Assembly (NCBI GenBank): GCA_023238725.1
Contig: CM041553.1
Span: 24,170,501 to 24,234,500, forward strand
Direction of reading: 5' to 3'
DNA: 64,000 nt
Source: Scortum barcoo
Lineage: Eukaryota; Chordata; Actinopteri; Centrarchiformes; Terapontidae
The first letter of the stretch is position 1, and each line of letters opens with the position of its first letter. The position numbers and the translations under genes are program-made. Under the pieces are notes generated by a model. That model was not told the DNA's origin. It worked only from the letters and a program-made list of their open reading frames with translations, and did not search any database. This document shows positions 12,086 to 25,200 of the stretch, in pieces.

Positions 12086-13809
12086 ATGATCGAAACAAAC
12101 ATGACTCCAAATGAATGATAATTCATTCGATAAGCAACTGTTTGCTAACAAGTTAAAAACAGTGAAAAAAAGAAAATATTACTGAGGTTTAGGACACACT
12201 CTGAACAGGGATCTTTGTTGTATGTCATTTATATGAAGAAGAAGAAAATCTAAATAAAACACAGTCTTTGTCTTGGTTCCTGTGGAAATGTGACTACCAA
12301 CTACCAACACTGATTCAAACCTAACATCCTCACCATGATGGTTGGTCTTTTGACAGGTAAAAATACAAAAATGTAAAGTTTTTCTGTTGGTAGCAGCAAT
12401 ATTTGAATCCTTGCCACTGTACTTAATGTTTGATTGTAAAGCCTTTTGACCACGCCTCTCCCACTCCTTCCTGACAGGTGTTTTTCGTGGCGTTTTCCTC
12501 ACTCGCTGTGCACTGATTCTTTCCGCTTCTTGAGGAGCCTGCTGAACAATGGGACGGGAGACGACAAACCCGTCACTGCGTTCTACCATGAAACTGAGAA
12601 CAGGTCACAGCACGGCGAGGAGGTGGCGGAAAGAAGAGCTGTGTCGGAAAGAAAGAAGAAACCGAGCGAAGGGAGGGAAGGTGCCAGAAAAGCGAGTGAA
12701 CCAGAGAAGGCAAGCAGCAACTCCACAAAGGAGGGAGGGAACGACCAAAAGACAGTGGAAGGAGAGGATCCATCCGGCAGAGAGCAGACGGACCACCTCA
12801 AAAAAGAGCCACCAGTTGTGGCTGGTACCTCAAACGCAGCGCCTCCGGCTCCAGAGGAACCTCCAGACGTGTCGGACATGCTGCGGTTCTCTCTGGACTC
12901 TCCAGGTGGAGCCTGTGTGGTCTCCCTCAGCCTGATGTCTCTGGGGCTGCTGAGTGTCTACATCTCCATACCTAAACAGATGGTGGTGGTGGACAGCAAC
13001 TTGGTGGACAATGATGTCGTCAAGAGGTGAGTTATAATCCAAGTATTAGTAGTCTGGATGAAAGTCCACTTACCTGCACTGTATTGGGGAATATCACAAA
13101 GATCTTTATAGCCTGTGTGTAAAAACTGGAGAAAGATCTGCATGATTCGTCACCACTATTGGTAAATAATGCCATTGAAATAATGCCTTGAAATTTGGGT
13201 GAACTAACACTTTAAAGAACAGGAAATTCCCAGTCCCATTATAAACTTACAGTCCATTTACTGCTTTCTAGATTTAGTTTACATTTCCTGAAGTCCTTCT
13301 ACAGGCAATATATCCCAAACAGTTTTGAATAACCTGGATATGCTACCTGGATTACTTTGATCGAATACTGGTTATTTTGTCTTGTGGCTGAGATGGTGAG
13401 AAATTATCATATGACCAAAAACAGGACAGAAGTCAAAACCAGGAACAATGTTGAGGTTGATTGTGACTTTCAGTATGGCAGCACTGGAGGAAGACGATGA
13501 TGATGACGACGACGGTGAAGAATGTGAGGGGAGAAAAAAATTAGAAGTGAAGGCACATCAAGCGTCTCACACCAACTACCTGATGATGCGGGGATACTGC
13601 AGTCCTGGCATAGGTTGAGTATGAATTCCTTACTTACTTTTCTGAGATAGATTAATGTTTTCTGCAATGTGTAAATGTGTCTCTCTTGTACCTGTTGGAT
13701 GACAGAAAGTGAGGTTTGGTTAAGTTATTTAACAACATGACTTAACTTTGATACAAATGGCCAAAAATGTTCAAAATTTACAAAGAAATATGCTCTTTTG
13801 TGTATTTTG

Positions 13810-14110
13810 ATTTAGAGGTCAACCAAATTGTCAATTTATTGATCAGTTGATTGTCAGAAATTATACTATAATTTAAACACCTGATCAATTGTTTCAGTCA
13901 TTTATCAATCAAAAATGCCAAACAATCTCTGGTTGTTCAATCTCTCAGCTCCTTAAATGTATGAATTTCTGTTTCTCTCTGTTTTTATATCATTGTAAAC
14001 ATTTTATTTGGGCTGTGCTTTTGACTGTATGTCAGATGATTAAATAATCATTTGAAAAATTGTTAAGAGAGATTAATCTGTATTTAAAATAATTGCAGTA
14101 TAGTTGCAGC
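13810..14110 (-). repeat. diverged dispersed repeat in gtf3c1 fragment intron
   Basis: AT-rich segment with phrases such as 'attgatcagttgattgtcag' and 'tcagatgattaaataatca', typical of an old interspersed element whose clearer copies lie at 48968-49270, 53299-53470 and 62090-62365. Limits are approximate. Confidence 0.35.
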
Positions 14111-14628
14111 CGTTTTCAGATTTGTTAAATTGTTGTGTTTGTTTTGTTTCTAGTCAAAGTGCGTAACCTCAACACCAGCGATAACATCGTGGTGGAGTCG
14201 TGTATTATGAGGTTGCAACTCCGCAACACGCCTGCTCACCACATGTTCAGTATGGAGAGTAAGTATTAACACTCATAAGGAATGTGCAGACGTTTCATCT
14301 GCAAAACAGAATTGTTTATATCCTGTGTTCTTCATTTTTAGACTCTCCACTGTTGGACTTGACCAAATGTGGTCCATCCCTGCTGCCCTCCAGCCTCACC
14401 TACTCCACCCGCTCCTCCTCGCCTCCGTCTAGTGTGAAGGACTCTGACAAGCGTTTGTTCCAGCAAAGAGGATACACTCCTCAGGACACGGAGGCATGTG
14501 CTGAACTCAGGAGGAGCTTAGATGCAGCCGGTGAGAAGGGCCTGGACGTACGTGAGCTCTACCTCACTCATATACACCTGCAGGAGCCGCAGTCCGGACG
14601 CACCAGGAGCCTGCAGCAGTATTTGAAG

Positions 14629-15322
14629 GTATGCTTTACCATCTGAAAAACATTATCGTGCAGCAGAAATGTATCATTGCAGTATAAACAGCATGTAGGG
14701 AAAATACAGCTAAAAACCAATCCACAGTTACTGCACAGAGACAACTACACAGCAACACAACAGAGAAACAAAAGTTTTATGAACCCAAAATAAACAGATT
14801 TTCCTGTGATGCAATAATTGAATCATAAGGATGCCGAAATACTTACATTGTGATGCCAATTTGTAAAAAGTCTAAATTCATGCTTTGTCAGGTCTGTCTG
14901 GACAAACAACAAAGTTTTAAAATGCTTGTTTTCTGAACAGAGTTTAGATCATTGGATCAGTCGGGCTTTAGTATCACTGCAGCATAGGCATATCTATGTG
15001 TACAAACAATGGCAGCAACATTATTGTTTATACACATGGATACCTACGTACTGTGTAACTTTACCATGATATAACATGATACCGACATTTAAAATGTTGA
15101 TGACAGCATGTGCAGCCATATCAGTAAAATATTTCAGGAGAAGTACATCTTCAAACCACACAACTAAGTAAATGACACAAATTCCACATATTTATGTCAC
15201 ATATTCACTCTTAATACAGCCCTTTACAGCCCTGCCTAGTTACAGTCACAGGTCTAGCAACTCATCAGTTCCCTAATTTCTTTTTCCTCTGTGTTGCTGC
15301 CTTATCTGATTTTCTGCCTCAG
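14629..15322. other. intron of gtf3c1 fragment with phase break
   Basis: No exon seen. The phases of the flanking exons do not match, so at least one exon expected here is absent. Confidence 0.5.
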
Positions 15323-16662
15323 GAGTTACAAGAGGAAGGCAGGACAGAAGGAGATAGAGAGTGACGAAAGACACGAAAAAAGGAAGGAACTTGGAGCCAG
15401 AGAGGACAGTATAGACGATGAAAGAGACAAGGAAGCGTGTTCTCCACCAACAGGACCTGCTGCTGTTGATTATGAGTAAGTACAGACTGTTGAGGAATTA
15501 TCTGATGGTGCCTTTCCCTTTCCTGTGTATCTTTTCCTTTCTGTCTCCATCACCAACCTCTAATTCTCTACTCGCAGTGAAAATATGAGTTTCATCAGCC
15601 GGCCGTGGCGCATGGTTGACGGCACTCTGAACCGGCAGGTGTGTAAAGGCATGCTGGAGGCGGTTCTTTACCACATCATGTCCCGACCAGGACTCACGCA
15701 ACAGACGCTGGTGGAACATTACAAAGATGTTCTGCAGCCGGTGGTGGTGCTGGACCTGGTGAAGGTAAATGAAAACATCCTCACCTAAAAATGAAAAGCC
15801 ACTGCATTAGCCCTTTAACATCCTCACCAAGAAAAAAGCAATAACAACAATCAATGTTTTCTTTATGAACAACAGACAGAACAGGCTTCTATCAAACGGA
15901 TGAGATATCGCTTCATAGACCCTTTTTAGTCTTTCTTTTTATGTTTCAAGTTACACAATTATGTTCAGCAAGTCCTTAGACATGATAATATGTCAAAAAA
16001 TATTGGCTTACCTTTGAAAAGTACAACAAACAGAGGCTTCATGTCAGGAGTTATTTTGCTTTTGCTAACTTTCTGTAAGGAGACTAACTTGCTCTGCATG
16101 CTATTTCAAAACACAGTGACATCGAGTGTACTTTTTTAGTCTAACGTACTTCAAACGAGTGGCAGAGATGGCTGAAACAGGTGGAATTAAGTAAAACATG
16201 CTTTTCAGTAAGATATAGTGAGTCAAAATTTGCTCTGCCGTATGGTCGAGCAGAAGGTTACAGGGTTAAGTAGTCTCTAGTTGAAGTGTCAATCATTCAG
16301 ACAACTTCATGGCTCAAGTAATGACTGGAAAGATTTGATGAAAGTGGTTAACATAATCCAAATTATTTCTTAAAAAGCACGTACTTTCAGGCTCTTAAGG
16401 CATTACCTCTTTTCTGGCTGATGTATTAACCTACTGGTCCTCTCCACAGGTGCTCGTAGGTATGGGCTGTGTGACGAAGAAAACTCTGGTGAAAAGTCCT
16501 AAACCGTCGCTGTTCGCTCGCCCTGCGCATCAGACGAGGAGCGAGACGAAAGTGAAGATTGAGGAACCGAACTCTGTGTTTTACGAGGCCACCATCAGCT
16601 GCTGCCTGCGGCTCGGTCAGGTGTTGCCCAACGAACGTCACTGGAACTACTGTCTGCCCTGA

Positions 16663-19259
16663 AAGTAATCACAGACGGTACATTAAAAGGCTTTTGAAGT
16701 TTAAGCCTCAAGTTGAGTAATGCGTGCACAGAAACGATCAGACTGTTGTGGTGAACTGAAATAAATTTTTTCCCATCAGGTTCTTTGATGGTTTAACTTT
16801 AACTTCTGGTTTTACAGAACAGGGATTTCTTTGTACATTTCTTTTTTCAGTTGTCAAAGTTACTGTGTTTAAAATTACATTTTGTTTAGACTTTTTTTGT
16901 GTTAATCTAAAATTATTAATAAAAATGTGTTACATTACCTTCTTGACTGATATTATTATTATTATTATTATTATATTCCAGTCAGTCAGCCAGGACAGGA
17001 GTCTCTGGACTGTTGTTCATTTCCTTGTGTTTAGAACAGGGGCCTGTTTAATGGAGCACTGCTTACATACAGATTTCCAACAATAGCGGCTGCGTCGTGT
17101 TTATAGATAGATTTGCAGATAAATTTGCGAATCCTACAGTGCTCCCACAAGCTCATGCATGGGTGGCAAACAAGTTTATTGTAGTGAAATCACAGCAGAA
17201 TCAGTTTATTTTTAATTCATGCTGATGTGGTAAGGCACATTAATTCAGCCTACACATGGACAGGTTCTCTGCAGGTGAGACATCCTGGCATGTTCCTGTG
17301 TTTTTTTAGCAGATTACCATCATAAACTGTCAAAAGCATTGTGAAGCCCATGTGCTTGGACCCTTAATGCACCTGCACAAGATACAGACAAAATTGGAGC
17401 AGCCCTGCAGGTGGTCAAAAACAAAGGCTCGAGAGACAAATATCTGCAAACGTAAACTTCTTGTTAAAGCATTTGCCACTGTAAGGACAGGGAAAGAGGA
17501 TGAAACGGATTAAAATTGGAACAACAATTCTTTTGCCAATAAGTTCACAAATACAGTATCTCTGTAAAAGGACTTAAATTGTCTATCTAATAATTCTCTT
17601 TAATAATTTTATATCACTTATATGTTAACTGTCAACTGAGGATGTTTGGTTGTTAATGTCTGCAGAGCCTGTTTTTCTACCCTGGTAGTCTAATTCAGTG
17701 GTCTAGGTGGCTTTGTAATCACAGTAAACTATATTTGTCTGAACACTAAAAGTTAGCTGGCGTCAGCCTCTGTGTGACACCTCGTCCTTTTTTGACTTTG
17801 CCACTCTGCTGTTTAATTAAATATCTCTCAATCTGCACCTGTTATAAGGAGTTCTGCCGATAAACTTGACATGTGAAAGGGACATACGAATAGGGTGAAA
17901 AACAGAAGTAAAGCCGTTGATACTGTACAAGCACATAAGACCTATTTATGAGAGACTTGCAGAGTGTTACTGTTATGTGCTCAGTAATTATGGGTAATTA
18001 TGTGCTCAGTAATTATCAGGAAACCGATAAAGATCCCTGGGAGGTTCCCAAACAATTGCTTCCAGTTATGCACGCAGTTCCTTTTCCACGTCGTAGGAGC
18101 AACAGCCACTTTATTGGCCTTCAGTACCAAACTTTCAGCTTTGTGTTTCCCAGGCCTCCAGATATTACACACAGATCAGCGTTTCTGAATGTGTGTGTTT
18201 TGTAAGTCGGTGGTTACTATCTCAAAGGTGGCCCCACATTAAGCTGATGTAATAACCAACAGTGGTAAGGAAAAGTGGTTCAAATTGGTCTTATGTTCAC
18301 TGCAAGTTTGTCCTCTGTTGGTGTACGTGTCCTTAGATAGCAGTGGAGTTGACACAAATACAGACTTACATTACACCTGACTTACATTTTTTGTTTTATG
18401 CATGCAGAAAAATTATGAGTGGTCTCTCACCCAAATTAAGAAACCCTTATTTTTTCTTATGTTTTGTTTTTATTATTATTTTTTTTTTTAGATTTCTGCC
18501 CAATAAGCTATAATGGAGGTAATGTCAATTTACTTGACAGTTGTCAGTTCCATTAATTTTCCAGCGAACCAATATAAACAATTGTTCATGATTTATTTAT
18601 TGATCTTTTTTAATGAACTGAAGCATTAGCTGTGGTTATAGACTCGCATTCTGTGTGTTCTTTATATCGGTTTAATGAAGGATTTTCCAGTTTAACTTTT
18701 GTCAAATATTCATCTGGTGTGTGCATGTTGATTTCTTGATTATGTGAACTTTTTTGTGTGTGAGCTTATCTTTAGATTTATTAGTTTATCTCCATGGTTT
18801 GGGAGACCTGTGTTAGCAGTAGTTGTCGTAAGTAGTGTTTTAGTTCCTAAAATGAAAATCTGAAACTTGAAAATTGTAATTAAAATAAAAGATGAGATGT
18901 AAGCAAAGATGACAGAGGGAGCATTCAGATAGTTTAAGTCCCTTTAAAAAGAGGAAGGGTGTGAGGAGTGGGATGTATAAACATGGTCCACCTCTGGAGA
19001 CAGGCCTGGCCTGATATGATAGTGGCTCCCTGACTCACTACACTACACAATGCCACACTTTCACTTTCACACTTTACCAACTTTGAAGACACAACTGTGA
19101 AAAAACGTAGAGAGGATGTGTGGTATGAACACACGGTTTTTCAGCTACACTGGAAACCGTGTGGACTCGTTCGCTTTTTGACCGACTTTGGGTTCTGTGT
19201 TTTTTAATACTTACCAAATTATTAATTATTAATAATTACCAAAAAAATAACTGGGAATA
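16663..19259. other. gtf3c1 3' flank and upstream region of locus B
   Basis: Non-coding. It is the counterpart of 1-2506, with a longer (ATT)n run near 16950-16975. No exon was found. Confidence 0.6.
19059..19070 (-). promoter_or_regulatory. candidate IRF/ISRE-type element upstream of locus B
   Basis: TTTCACTTTCAC, identical to the motif before locus A and about 190 bases before the locus B start codon. Function is inferred from the IRF consensus only. Confidence 0.3.
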
Positions 19260-22200
19260 ATGTTTTTCCATTTCATTCTTTTGGTTGTTTCGTTGGTGAG
19301 TTTTCCACGCAGCTTTCATGTTTCCAGTTGTGGTAAGTGAAGCGTTTTCTTTCCGTGGTCTGTCTGAGAAAGGGCTCTTGTTAAAAGTTTTTGATAAATT
19401 ATATCATGATTTCCAACAGTGATCTTTACTGCTTGTGAAAATATCAGGTATTTTCTTGTGTCTTATTACATTTCTTTCGTTTCCTGTCCACTGCCTTTTG
19501 TCTTGAAGTCATTTGACTGCTCTTTTCTTGTGATTGCTTTGGTCATTTAATTTTCTGTACTGACAGTTGCTTATTCAAGCCATTGTGTTTGTACTTATAC
19601 TTCAAGTTTGCTTTGGCAACATACAATGTCATCAATGATCACGGAATTGGTCCAGTGTCTAAAAGAAAATATATAAAATAATATATGTTAGACTGTCATG
19701 ATAGTTTTAAGTGTATCTTACTGCTATTTTTATATCTATTTGAAATCACCATCTTTAATCTCTGTGTTACAGATTACAACTGTGCAGATAAACCTGTGTT
19801 CACTCCATCCAGTCTGGTAGTGAAGTTTGGTGACCCAGCCTCTGCCACCTGCTCTGTATGTCAGCATGCCTGCATCGACAAACAATTTGGTTTGGAAACA
19901 TCTGTGGGAATCAGGATAGAAAATGGAACCAGGATTAAATGGAAAGTTAACAGCATGACTGAATGGGAAGCATCTCCTGAATGCTATTATAATACTGATA
20001 GTGACACGTACTGTTGTACCTTACTGCCTGTCACAGTCTACCGTAAGTAAACCTGCTGTTGATCAAAACACTGTTTCTCTTGATGATTTAAACATCTATA
20101 ATCACAATGTTAAAGCAATGGAGTCACAGTGATATTTCATATGTGATTCCTTAATCAGTTCTTTTAAATCCACAGTCAACATTAACTTTTATCTTGTTTG
20201 TCTCTCTACATCTCTCTGTGTTTGTCTCCACAGAGCCTCCTGATAATGTCTACATCAGCTTTAATCACAATGGGCCGATGATTGAGGGCAAACAGTACAC
20301 TCTGCAGTGTTTCGGTCTATGAAGTCGCTCCTGTTAAAAACCTCACTGTGACCTTCTACAAAGGACAGACAGTACTGGGTCAACGACAGTCCAGTCACAC
20401 AGGGATCAAACCAGTGAATGAGGCCTTCACTTTTCACATCACCCCCAGTAAAGAAGATGATGGAGTCCAGTACTGGTGTGAGGCCAAACTAGAACTGGGA
20501 CCTGAAGGACCACAGCGACCTCCAGTGGTGACTTCACAAAACATCCTCGCCACTGTGTACTGTGAGTATGACAACAAAAATCAACACTATTTAGCATTAG
20601 TTTCATAGACACAAGACAGCCTTCAAAACAGCTCGTGTTTGTTTTTTATTTTTTTATTTTTTTACAAAATGTCTTATTGTATTAAAAGAATAGTTTGATT
20701 TTGGGAAATACACTTATTCATGTTGTTGTTAAGGTAGATGAGAAGACTGATACCACTCTCATATCTGTACATGACATCCATATACACATCCAAGGATCTG
20801 TTTCTAGTCTTTGTTCTAAACTAAGATAACTGGCAAGCTTTATATCTTTAACCTACAGACATAAAAGTGATATCAATCTTATCTAAGTCTCAGGAAGAAG
20901 GCAAAAGAATATTTTCCACAAATAGGACTACTATGATGACCATCTGTGTAGTGAGTTGCAGAATCAAAACTGGTCAAAACTGTACAGCTTTTTCATTTAA
21001 AAACCCCCAAAACAATACCTATTGTACATATTTTAAACATTTTTCTTTTTTTGGTCATTTTTTTCTATTTCATTTAAGTTATGATTTTTTTTTCTTTCTA
21101 CCACTGATTAGAAAAGTATATAGATTTAAATTTCTTTTTGCAGTAATATCTTTGAATTTGTTTGTTGTTCTTTTGGTCATTTTTTTCTATTTCATGTATG
21201 TTGCTCTACACTCAGACAAATTTCTTGTATGAACTTTAATAATATAAATCCAATTCTGACTTTGATTCTGATTCTAAAATGAAACAGGCTTTCTTACTTG
21301 CTGTGCCAGCTAGCTTTGCAGTGTTCACATCCCATCCCTTCAGCCACCCCGCACTTTTAAACTGGCCCCTGTTTGCTTGTTGCATTAGGTGTTGTATTTC
21401 TCTCAACATACAGATAAGCCTCGCAGAACATCATATCCTCATCATCAAGTCATCCTCACAGAGGGAGAGCGTCTGCGACTGGACTGCTCAGCTACGGGAA
21501 ACCCAAAACCGTCCTACACCTGGATTACCCCTGACGGCCCCTCCACCTTCACAGGCAGCGTTTTCACCATCAGATCTGTAACACATACAGCTGCAGGGAG
21601 ATACACATGTTCTATCAAAAACTACTTGGCGACTATAACGGTCGAGGTTGATGTGGTTGTCATTAGTGAGTTTAAATTCTTCTTCTTCATCTTTCTTTAC
21701 CTAAACCGGTGATTCATTTTAAAAACATGATAGCAGGAGATACCATCATCGTCTGCAAATGTGGAGATTTATAAAAATTCATATATTAGACTTGAAAGCA
21801 AAGTTTTAGTTGTTTAAATTGTTAAATGCTATATCATATTTTATTATCTTTTTGTTCACATTATGAAGCACCTAAGGAGCTCTATGGAGCCCCAAAGCTG
21901 ACAAAAGGCATTAATGAATTATTACACAGCTCAAATATAGACACTGATCAAATAAATGTCAGATAATTCAGTGTGTGTAAAAAGAAATTCATTTCTTCAT
22001 AATTTATTTTACCATTTGTCTTTCACTGTCTCATTTTATTGTTCAACTTTTTTCATTGTTTGTTTGTTTTATCTTATTCCCAATGTTTAATCTTAAGAAT
22101 TTCCAATGTTCCCCACTCAACAGGTCCCATTTTCCTTTTGAGATTTCAAATTTGTCCTCATTGTTATATCTGAAGATAATATGAGAGTGTCTATACATGT

Positions 22201-25200
22201 CCAAAGAACGTTTAAGAGAAAATGTTGTGACAAAAAGTGTTTAAAATATAAATGATCAACTTTGTTCAAAGAAAACAAAAAATAGAGAAAAAAGTAAATG
22301 ATAAATATTAGGATGAAGCATGACTGAATGGGAAGCATCTCCTGAATGCTATTATAATACTGATAGTGACACGTACTGTTGTACTTTACTGCGTGTCACA
22401 GTCTACCGTAAGTAAACCTGCTGTTGATCAAAACACTGTTCATCTTGATGATTTCAACATCTATAATCACAATGCTAAAGCAATGGAGTCACAGTGATAT
22501 TTCATATGTGATTCCTTAATCAGTTATTTTAAATCCACAGTCAACATTAACTTTTATCTTGTTTGTCTCTCTACATCTCTCTGTGTTTGTCTCCACAGAG
22601 CCTCCTGATAATGTCTACATCAGCTTTAATCACAATGGGCCGATGATTGAGGGCAAACAGTACACTCTGCAGTGTTTGGTCTATGAAGTCGCTCCTGTTA
22701 AAAACCTCACTGTGACCTTCTACAAAGGACAGACAGTACTGGGTCAACGACAGTCCAGCAACACAGGGATCAATCCAGTGAATGAGGCCTTCACTTTTGA
22801 CATCACCCCCAGTAAAGAAGATGATGGAGTCCAGTACTGGTGTGAGGCCAAACTAGAACTGGGACCTGAAGGACCACAGCGACCTCCAGTGGTGACTTCA
22901 CAAAACATCCTCGCCACTGTGCACTGTGAGTATGACAACAAAAATCAACACTATTTAGCATTAGTTTCATAGACACAAGACAGCCTTCAAAACAGCTGGT
23001 GTTTGTTTTTTATTTTTTACAAAATGTCTTATTGTATTAAAAGAATAGTTTGATTTTGGGAAATACACTTATTCATGTTGTTGTTAAGGTAGATGAGAAG
23101 ACTGATACCACTCTCATATCTGTACATGACATCCATATACACATCCAGGATCTGTTTCTAGTCTTTGTTCTAAACTAAGATAACTGGCAAACTTTATATC
23201 TTTAACCTACAGACATGAAAGTGATATCAATCTTATCTAAGTCTCAGAAAGAAGGCAAAAGAATATTTTCCACAAATAGGACTACTATGATGACCAACTA
23301 TGTAGTGAGTTGCAGAATCAAAACTGGTCAAAACTGTACAGCTTTTTCATTAAAAAAAACCCCAAAACAATTTCTATTGTCTAATTTTAAACATTTTTCT
23401 TTTTTTGGTCATTTTTTTCTATTTCATTTAAGTTATGATTTTTTTTTCTTTCTACCACTGATTAGAAAAGTATATAGATTTAAATTTCTTTTTGCAGTAA
23501 TATCTTTGAATTTGTTTGTTGTTCTTTTGGTCATTTTTTTCTATTTCATGTATGTTGCTCTACACTCAGACAAATTTCTTGTATGAACTTTAATAATATA
23601 AATCCAATTCTGACTTTGATTCTGATTCTAAAATGAAACAGGCTTTCTTACTTGCTGTGCCAGCTAGCTTTGCAGTGTTCACATCCCATCCCTTCAGCCA
23701 CCCCGCACTTTTAAACTGGCACCTCTTTGCTTGTTGCATTAGGTGTTGTATTTCTCTCAACATACAGATAAGCCTCGCAGAACATCATATCCTCATCATC
23801 AAGTCATCCTCACAGAGGGAGAGCGTCTGCGACTGGACTGCTCAGCTATGGGAAACCCAAAACCGTCCTACACCTGGATTACCCCTGACGGCCCCTCCAC
23901 CTTCACAGGCAGCGTTTTCACCATCAGATCTGTAACACATACAGCTGCAGGGAGATACACATGTTCTATCAAAAACTACTTGGCGACTATCACGGTCGAG
24001 GTTGATGTGGTTGTCATTAGTGAGTTTAAATTCTTCTTCTTCATCTTTCTTTACCTAAACCGGTGATTCATTTTAAAAACATGATAGCAGGAGATACCAT
24101 CATCGTCTGCAAATGTGGAGATTTATAAAAATTCATATATTAGACTTGAAAGCAAAGTTTTAGTTGTTTAAATTGTTAAATGCTATATCATATTTTATTA
24201 TCTTTTTGTTCACATTATGAAGCACCTAAGGAGCTCTATGGAGCCCCAAAGCTGACAAAAGGCATTAATGAATTATTACACAGCTCAAATATAGACACTG
24301 ATCAATTAAATGTCAGATAATTCAGTGTGTGTAAAAAGAAATTCATTTCTTCATAATTTATTTTACCATTTGTCTTTCACTGTCTCATTTTATTGTTCAA
24401 CTTTTTTCATTGTTTGTTTTGTCTTATTCCCAATGTTTAATCTTAAGAATTTCCAATTTTCCCCACTCAACAGGTCCCATTTTCCTTTTGAGATTTCAAA
24501 TTTGTCCTCATTGTTATATCTGAAGATAATATGAAAGTGTCTGTACATGTCCAAAGAAAGTTTAAGAGAAAATGTTGTGACAAAAAGTGTTTAAAATATA
24601 AATGATCAACTTTGTTCAAAGACAACAAAAAATAGAGAAAAAAGTAAATGATAAATATTAGGATGCAGCATGACTGAATGGGAAGCATCTCCTGAATGCT
24701 ATTATAATACTGATAGTGACACGTACTGTTGTACCTTACTGCCTGTCACAGTCTACCGTAAGTAAACCTGCTGTTGATCAAAACACTGTTTCTCTTGATG
24801 ATTTAAACAACTATAATCACAATGCTAAAACAATGGAGTCGCAGTGATATTTCATATGTGATTCCTTAATCAGTTCTTTTAAATCCACAGTCAACATTAA
24901 CTTTTATCTTGTTTGTCTCTCTACATGTCTCTGTGTTTGTCTCCACAGAGCCTCCACATAATGTCTACATCAGCTTTAATCACAATGGGCCGATGATTGA
25001 GGGCGGACAGTACACTCTGCAGTGTTCGGTCTATGAAGTCGCTCCTGTTGAAAACCTCACTGTGACCTTCTACAAAGGACAGACAGCACTGGGCCAACTA
25101 CAGTCCAACAACACAGGGATCAATCCAGTGAATGAGACCTTCACTTTTGACATCACCCCCAGTAAAGAAGATGATGGAGTCCAGTACTGGTGTGAGGCCA

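Larger units (their letters stand above)
11359..16662 (+). pseudogene. gtf3c1: gtf3c1 3' fragment, exons missing
   Basis: C-terminal part of general transcription factor 3C subunit 1 (TFIIIC220), which binds the B box for RNA polymerase III. Exons: 11359-11467, 11561-11715, 12478-13026, 13474-13613, 14154-14258, 14342-14628, 15323-15475, 15578-15764, 16450-16662 (stop TGA). Recognisable stretches: SWRFPHSLCTDSF, an acidic run before ASHTNYLMMRGYCSPGI, and RPWRMVDGTLNRQVCKGM near the C-terminus. The 5' three quarters are absent; the locus starts abruptly at the duplication breakpoint 11284. Two joins have incompatible phases: 11715 (phase 0) to 12478 (phase 2), and 14628 (phase 0) to 15323 (phase 2). 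The roughly 250-residue segment expected at the first join from human TFIIIC220 is missing. The surviving exons are otherwise open, so the loss may be recent, or this may be an assembly collapse. Confidence 0.82.

Noticed and set aside
12179..12879. Long minus-strand frames opposite the gtf3c1 fragment
   Set aside because: Shadows of the charged coding exon; no domain resemblance and no splice logic.
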